Assembly: GCF_963676815.1 (NCBI RefSeq)
Contig: NZ_OY781365.1
Location: forward strand, 4,560,501-4,624,500
Origin: an uncultured Draconibacterium sp.
GTDB lineage: Bacteria > Bacteroidota > Bacteroidia > Bacteroidales > Prolixibacteraceae
Reading direction: 5' to 3'
Length of the DNA stretch: 64,000 nt
Part shown: in pieces, positions 59,875-64,000 of the stretch
Layout: each line of letters begins with the position of its first letter
How positions within the stretch are numbered: position 1 is the stretch's first letter
The notes under the pieces: model-generated
What the model was told of the DNA's origin: nothing
Databases searched by the model: none
What the model saw: only the letters and a program-made list of their open reading frames with translations
Program-made: the position numbers and the translations under genes

Positions 59875-61342
59875 AAAAAGTGGAATTCTTCTACATATAA
59901 CTTCGCTGCCGGGGCAGGAAGGTGTTGGCACATTGGGGAAAGAAGCGTATACCTTTGTTGATTTTCTGGAGGAAAGCGGACAAAAACTTTGGCAAATTCT
60001 TCCGCTTGGTCCGGTTGGTGCCGGAAATTCGCCTTACCAGTGTTATTCGGCTTTTGCCGGGAATCCGGTATTGATTGATTTGGAGCTGCTTTTAGAGGAA
60101 AATTTGCTAACTACTAAAGACTTTCAAACGATACCGACTTTCAAAAAGACGAAAGTAGAATTCGATAAAGTTTCATCGTGGAAAAGCTCGATGTTGCAAA
60201 AGGCCTTTAAGCAGTTTAAGGAAATCAAATTCGACCATTTTCGTGATGAATACTATCACTTTTTAAATGAACACGGTTGGTGGTTAAACGATCATGCTTT
60301 GTTTATTTCTGCACGCGATTATTTTGGAGGACTGCACTGGAGTGAGTGGGATCGTGGAATAAAATTCAGAGAACCGGAAGCTGTAAATAATTTGTCGGAA
60401 AGACTGGAACCGCAGATTGCTTTTGAGAAATTTGTGCAATTTATGTTTTTCAGGCAGTGGCATCGTTTAAAAAATTATGCCAACGAAAAAGGAATTCAGA
60501 TTGTAGGAGATGTGCCGCTTTATGTTTCGGGCGATAGTTCTGATGTTTGGACGAATACTGATATTTTTCTGTTGGACGATAATTTAAATCCGACAGAAGT
60601 TGGCGGAGTACCACCGGATTATTTTTCTGAAACCGGCCAGTTGTGGGGCAACCCGGTTTTCAATTGGCAACGTTTGAAAGAGCGCGAATACGATTGGTGG
60701 ATGGCACGCTTGCATTTTAATCTGAACATGTTTAACTTGGTGCGTATCGATCATTTTCGCGGGCTGGAATCGTTTTGGTCGGTTCCGGCAGACCAGGACA
60801 CTGCTATTAATGGAAAGTGGGTTCCTGCCCACGGTTACGATATGCTGAGTTTGATTAAAAGCCATTTAGGTGTACTTCCTTTTATAGCTGAAGATTTGGG
60901 AATTATAACCACAGAGGTTGATCATTTACGCGAACGTTTTAACCTTCCCGGAATGAAAGTGTTGCAGTTTGCGTTTACTACCGATGCTGCCAATAAAGAT
61001 CTGCCGCACAATTACGAACGAAACTGTGTGGTTTATTCCGGAACGCACGATAATAACACAACTTTGGGTTGGCTGAATGCTGTTGAAGCCGAGGAAAAGG
61101 AAATCGTGGAAAAGTATGTTTCAAAAGAGAATTCGGCAAGGCAAATTATGACTTTGGCTTTGGCTTCGGTAGCCGATACAGCTGTTTTACCTATGCAGGA
61201 TGTACTTGAATTAGATGAAAAATCGCGGATGAACACACCGGGAACGGCAACCGGGAACTGGGACTGGCGTTTTCAATGGAAACAATTGAAAGCAGGGCAG
61301 AGGAAGTTTTTGAAAGAAACTACGGAGAAGTATAATCGGTAG
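59864..61342 (+). CDS. malQ: 4-alpha-glucanotransferase (amylomaltase)
   Basis: A 492-residue GH77 enzyme. Typical segments: LPGQEGVGTLGKEAYTFVDFL, LGPVGAGNSPYQCYSAFAGNP, the barrel nucleophile region LVRIDHFRGLESFW, VPADQDTAINGKWVPA, IAEDLGIITTEV (acid/base Glu) and VYSGTHDNNTTLGW. It transfers alpha-1,4-glucan segments in maltodextrin/glycogen metabolism. This is the compact bacterial form, not the larger CBM20-bearing type known in other Bacteroidota. Its start overlaps the oxidoreductase gene. Confidence 0.93.
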   Translation: MTNRKSGILLHITSLPGQEGVGTLGKEAYTFVDFLEESGQKLWQILPLGPVGAGNSPYQCYSAFAGNPVLIDLELLLEENLLTTKDFQTIPTFKKTKVEFDKVSSWKSSMLQKAFKQFKEIKFDHFRDEYYHFLNEHGWWLNDHALFISARDYFGGLHWSEWDRGIKFREPEAVNNLSERLEPQIAFEKFVQFMFFRQWHRLKNYANEKGIQIVGDVPLYVSGDSSDVWTNTDIFLLDDNLNPTEVGGVPPDYFSETGQLWGNPVFNWQRLKEREYDWWMARLHFNLNMFNLVRIDHFRGLESFWSVPADQDTAINGKWVPAHGYDMLSLIKSHLGVLPFIAEDLGIITTEVDHLRERFNLPGMKVLQFAFTTDAANKDLPHNYERNCVVYSGTHDNNTTLGWLNAVEAEEKEIVEKYVSKENSARQIMTLALASVADTAVLPMQDVLELDEKSRMNTPGTATGNWDWRFQWKQLKAGQRKFLKETTEKYNR

Positions 61343-61438
61343 TTCTTCTGAAGGCAAAAGGTAAAGTTTTCAGTATTCAGTTGCAGTTGGCAGTTTTGCA
61401 ATTCAACAATGATTTCATTTTGCGAGTTGTGCCCACTC

Positions 61439-61728
61439 AAAATACTTTGGATATCAAACCCACATCCTCAATGCCTACGCAAAATGTGTTTGACACAACC
61501 AACTACCTTATGGGGCCGATGGAAAATATGTATGATTACGCTTCTGTGACATGGTGGCGATAAAAAACGTTTTTGAAACCAATATCAGTTGACTGGGGAC
61601 AAAAGAAAATGCGTTTGAAAGCTTCTTTTGCACCTGAGCATGCAAGAAAATACGTTTGAACCTGACTTGTGTTGTCTGGGGACGTGAGAAAACGTGTTTG
61701 AAACCAATTTTAGGTGCCTGAGGAAGAC
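61439..61728. repeat. Degenerate tandem repeat, about 42-bp unit, seven copies
   Basis: Units begin at 61439, 61481, 61523, 61564, 61606, 61647 and 61689 (period 41-42). They share AAAAnnnGTTTGA and, about 30 bases on, TGGGGAC-like ends. The copies are strongly diverged, with one-base indels. A short open frame over the first three copies (61381-61563) only reads the repeat (PTQNxxD...) and then breaks. The unit does not resemble a CRISPR repeat: the whole length, not alternating blocks, is similar. Confidence 0.65.
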
Positions 61729-61985
61729 TTAAAATCAGAGAGTTATTGATTCGTATTATTTTGTCTTGTATCTGTACGCCGCATCTGGTGCAACATTGGT
61801 GATATAGTAGCTAAAAATTGTCTTGGAGTTCTCTAGTAAGTATAGGAACAGAAGTATTCAGTCACATATAGCAGTCGCAATTCTACAGCTTAACAATTTA
61901 GCAGTTTCTCAATCTCGCAATTTGACTGTATTCCTGTTTATCAATCTCCTTCAATCTTAAAATCAATTTAATTCAATCATATTAG
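61729..61985. other. Gene-free stretch with low-complexity words
   Basis: AT-rich spacer between the 42-bp repeats and the end of the alpha/beta hydrolase gene. It holds loosely repeated words such as CAGTCGCAATTC, AACAATTTAGCAG and CTCGCAATTTGACTG near 61870-61930, like the spacer repeats at 15640 and 61380. No gene or RNA signal is visible. Confidence 0.4.
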
Positions 61986-62789
61986 TTAGCAACACAGAAA
62001 TACGGCTTCAGCGAACTTTTGTGGTTGTTCGGCGTGCAGCCAGTGCCCGGCATCAGGAATATCAACAATTCGTGCTTCAGGGTAAATTTCTTTTATCAGT
62101 TCTTTATCTTCGTCCTGAATGTATTTAGAAAGCAGCCCACGAATAAAAATTACCGGGTATGCTGTTATCGGAATTCTATCGTCGAGCCAATGGATATTGA
62201 CGCCGCCGACTATTTCTTCCAGGTAATCGTAAAGAACTTCGTGATTAACGCGCCACTGAAACTGTTTGGTTTCCTTGTTTTTCTCCACATTCTTCAACAG
62301 AAACATTCTTATTCGTTCGTCATCGATCTTTTCCGCCAGAAAATCATCCACATCGTTGCGCGATTTTACCATCGAAAAATCAATGTCTTGCATGGCCAGC
62401 AGAATGTTTTGGTGCAGGTAAAACTGTCCTTCGTGTTTTAGTTGCAGATAATCTTTCGGAGCAATGTCGGCAATAACAAGTTTTTCCACTTTTTCAGGAT
62501 AATCGGCAGCAAACCACATGGCTGTTTTTCCGCCCATGCTATGCCCAAGTATTGTTGCTTTTTCAATGTTGTGCTTTTCAAAAAACTCTGCCAGATCATC
62601 GCGCATGTCGCTGTAAGTATGCGATTCTGAAAATCCTGAGCGACCGTGGTTTCGCTGGTCGATCATATAAACGGTATGCTTTTCGGCCAGACGTTTCGAG
62701 ATGTTCATCCAGTTATCCGACGATCCGTAAAGTCCATGTATAATTACCAGTGGCGATCCACTGCCTGTTTTCCTATAATATAAATCCAT
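61986..62789 (-). CDS. Alpha/beta-fold hydrolase
   Basis: A 267-residue cytoplasmic alpha/beta hydrolase. Oxyanion-region IIHGLYGSSDNW, nucleophile elbow LGHSMGGKTAMWFA with the catalytic Ser, an acidic residue region in the FIRGLLSKYIQDEDKE segment, and the catalytic His in DAGHWLHAE. It resembles the YbfF/abhydrolase-11 esterases. It is 32 bases downstream of pdxJ on the same strand and may be co-transcribed. Substrate unknown. Confidence 0.9.
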   Translation of the reverse strand: MDLYYRKTGSGSPLVIIHGLYGSSDNWMNISKRLAEKHTVYMIDQRNHGRSGFSESHTYSDMRDDLAEFFEKHNIEKATILGHSMGGKTAMWFAADYPEKVEKLVIADIAPKDYLQLKHEGQFYLHQNILLAMQDIDFSMVKSRNDVDDFLAEKIDDERIRMFLLKNVEKNKETKQFQWRVNHEVLYDYLEEIVGGVNIHWLDDRIPITAYPVIFIRGLLSKYIQDEDKELIKEIYPEARIVDIPDAGHWLHAEQPQKFAEAVFLCC

Positions 62790-62821
62790 AGTGTGTTAAC
62801 TGCTGATGTTTGCCTTTTGTT

Positions 62822-63535
62822 TTATTTGAGGCAGTCGAGGTATTTTTGAATGGTGGTCTCCAGTCCTAAATAAAGTGCATCGGCAATAAGCGCGTGCCCA
62901 ATCGAAACTTCTTTTAAGTTGGGGATTTTGTGGTACATGTAATTCAGGTTCTCCAAACTTAAATCGTGACCGGCATTTACATCGATACCCAAGTTTTCTG
63001 CAACTTTCGCTGCCTTTACAAATGGCTCAATTGCCTTTGCATGGTCAATCGGGTAAAGTGTTGCATAAGGTTCGGTGTATAATTCAATTCGGTCGGTTTT
63101 AATTTCGGCAGCACCTTCAACCGCTTTTTCATCCGGATCTACAAAAATCGATGTTCGAATACCGGCTTCCTGCAAACGGGCAATCACATCTTTCAGAAAA
63201 CCAAGATGTTCCCATGTATCCCAGCCATGATCGCTGGTTAATTGCGCATCGGTATCCGGAACTAATGTAACCTGATCGGCCTGCACTTCAATAACCATTT
63301 TTAAGAAATCTTCACTGGGGTAACCTTCAATGTTAAACTCGGTGGTTATCAGTGGTTTTATCTCATAAACATCTTTGCGTGTAATGTGTCGCTCGTCGGG
63401 GCGTGGATGTATGGTAATTCCTTGAGCACCAAATTTTTGACAATTAATAGTAGCATCTTTAACACTAGGCATTTTGCCGCCGCGAGAGTTTCGCAGTGTT
63501 GCAATTTTATTTATATTTACACTAAGTCTGGTCAT
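62822..63535 (-). CDS. pdxJ: Pyridoxine 5'-phosphate synthase
   Basis: A 237-residue TIM-barrel enzyme of usual length. PdxJ hallmarks: SVNINKIATLRNSRGGKMPSV, GITIHPRPDERHI, LVPDTDAQLTSDHGWD and VNAGHDLSLENL, with the phosphate-binding SIGHALIADAL near the C-terminus. It condenses 3-amino-2-oxopropyl phosphate with deoxyxylulose 5-phosphate in the DXP-dependent vitamin B6 pathway. Heads a probable two-gene unit with the hydrolase and diverges from a CBS-domain gene by 66 bases. Confidence 0.96.
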   Translation of the reverse strand: MTRLSVNINKIATLRNSRGGKMPSVKDATINCQKFGAQGITIHPRPDERHITRKDVYEIKPLITTEFNIEGYPSEDFLKMVIEVQADQVTLVPDTDAQLTSDHGWDTWEHLGFLKDVIARLQEAGIRTSIFVDPDEKAVEGAAEIKTDRIELYTEPYATLYPIDHAKAIEPFVKAAKVAENLGIDVNAGHDLSLENLNYMYHKIPNLKEVSIGHALIADALYLGLETTIQKYLDCLK

Positions 63536-63601
63536 AACTAAAAATTTAAGAACGCAAGTTACTATTTTCAGGCTGAACGATTAACATTAAACAGTAAAGT
63601 T

Positions 63602-64000
63602 TTGTTGGCAGATAAACTAATATCAGATGTAATTCCGTCGGTAAGCAGTTCCGAGACCGGGCGTAAAGCGTTGAGCCATATGGATGTTTACCGTGTTTCG
63701 CATATTCCGGTAGTTGATGACACCAAGTACATGGGGCTTGTTTCTGATAAGTTGATTTACGACCTGAATCTTATAGATACACAACTTGCCGAGGCGATTG
63801 ATAAATTGAATACTACACATGCACACCACGATCAGCACATTTTCGAATTGGCAATAGTAATGTACAAGTTAAAAATTAGTGTATTGCCGGTGCTTGATGA
63901 AGATCATTATTACCTGGGGGCAATTACATTGTACGATTTGGCCCGGCGGTTTGCCAGCCTGTTTTCGTTGCAGGAAGTTGGTGGTGTTATAGTAATTGAG
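63602..64000 (+). CDS. CBS-domain protein, 3' end outside window
   Basis: An open frame runs from TTG at 63602 to the window edge (133 codons). It encodes LLADKLISDVIPSV, RVSHIPVVDDTKYMGLVSD, and KISVLPVLDEDHYYLGAITLYDL, the two halves of a CBS pair. No ATG is in a plausible place, and homologous proteins begin M-L-A-x-x-LISD, so TTG is the likely start. CBS pairs bind adenosyl ligands as regulatory modules. Divergent from pdxJ, which it commonly accompanies in Bacteroidota as far as I recall. Confidence 0.8.
   Translation, partial: MLADKLISDVIPSVSSSETGRKALSHMDVYRVSHIPVVDDTKYMGLVSDKLIYDLNLIDTQLAEAIDKLNTTHAHHDQHIFELAIVMYKLKISVLPVLDEDHYYLGAITLYDLARRFASLFSLQEVGGVIVIE

Noticed and set aside
61381..61563. 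Small protein of 60 residues
   Set aside because: Its sequence is only the 42-base repeat in translation and the frame breaks in the next copies.
61439..61728. CRISPR array
   Set aside because: The periodicity is of whole 42-base units that are all diverged; there are no identical repeats separated by unique spacers and no cas genes.

Overview
The window looks like chromosome from a Bacteroidota bacterium, probably an environmental Marinilabiliales/Prolixibacteraceae-type organism rather than a Bacteroides (inference from gene content; I ran no search). Support: moderate-to-low GC, almost no Shine-Dalgarno sequences, many sites of the Bacteroidota TAnnTTTG -7 type, a fused E1 alpha/beta 2-oxoacid dehydrogenase, DUF3857/transglutaminase proteins, DUF4625 lipoproteins, exported glycoside hydrolases, and a TRAP uronate transporter. 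I saw no rRNA, tRNA, CRISPR, IS element or prophage.

Layout. 0-5.5 kb: two DUF3857/transglutaminase-like proteins (the first cut by the left edge and lacking catalytic residues), converging on the fused E1 gene. 5.8-11.3 kb: a two-gene glycosidase operon on the minus strand (GH2 beta-galactosidase, then GH20 beta-hexosaminidase). 11.6-19.4 kb: a hexuronate block on the plus strand: UxaE-type tagaturonate epimerase, UxaC isomerase, KDG kinase, KDPG aldolase and a DctP-Q-M TRAP transporter. Together they would import a uronate and take it to pyruvate and glyceraldehyde 3-phosphate, except that fructuronate reductase and mannonate dehydratase must be encoded elsewhere. 19.4-20.5 kb: a HAD phosphatase, then a gene-free stretch with two tandem promoter-to-terminator units that look like paralogous small RNAs. 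20.5-24.1 kb: two adjacent M14 peptidase-fold genes, one with an intact zinc site and one with none. 24.4-27.2 kb: a GH78 rhamnosidase.

27.3-31.6 kb: a compact locus of a Fur/Zur-type regulator, a small His/Cys-rich protein, a TonB-dependent receptor without a SusD, and two DUF4625 lipoproteins. It reads as a metal acquisition system and is the best candidate here for an under-described system. 31.7-38.6 kb: pirin, a GH140-like enzyme, an exported PIG-L deacetylase, a small AT-rich membrane protein, a Tat-exported GH5 enzyme and a duplicated-domain exported protein. 38.7-45.6 kb: ettA, a DUF5362-like membrane protein, a TolB-like propeller, photolyase with an SDR/DUF2867 protein, and an unknown helical protein.

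45.8-49.6 kb: an exported unknown protein and a LytS/LytS-like/LytTR signalling set in which the second 'kinase' has lost its phospho-accepting histidine. 49.6-53.7 kb: a class IV aminotransferase, an iron-type alcohol dehydrogenase and envelope proteins of unknown role. 53.9-58.6 kb: an S9 peptidase lipoprotein, an active-looking M14 lipoprotein and a TlpA-type thioredoxin lipoprotein. 58.8-61.3 kb: a Gfo/Idh/MocA oxidoreductase overlapping malQ, followed by a gene-free stretch with a degenerate 42-bp tandem repeat. 62-64 kb: an alpha/beta hydrolase with pdxJ, and a divergent CBS-domain gene cut by the right edge.

A recurring theme is an intact enzyme next to a paralogue that has lost its catalytic residues: transglutaminase-like, M14 peptidase and LytS-type kinase pairs all show it.
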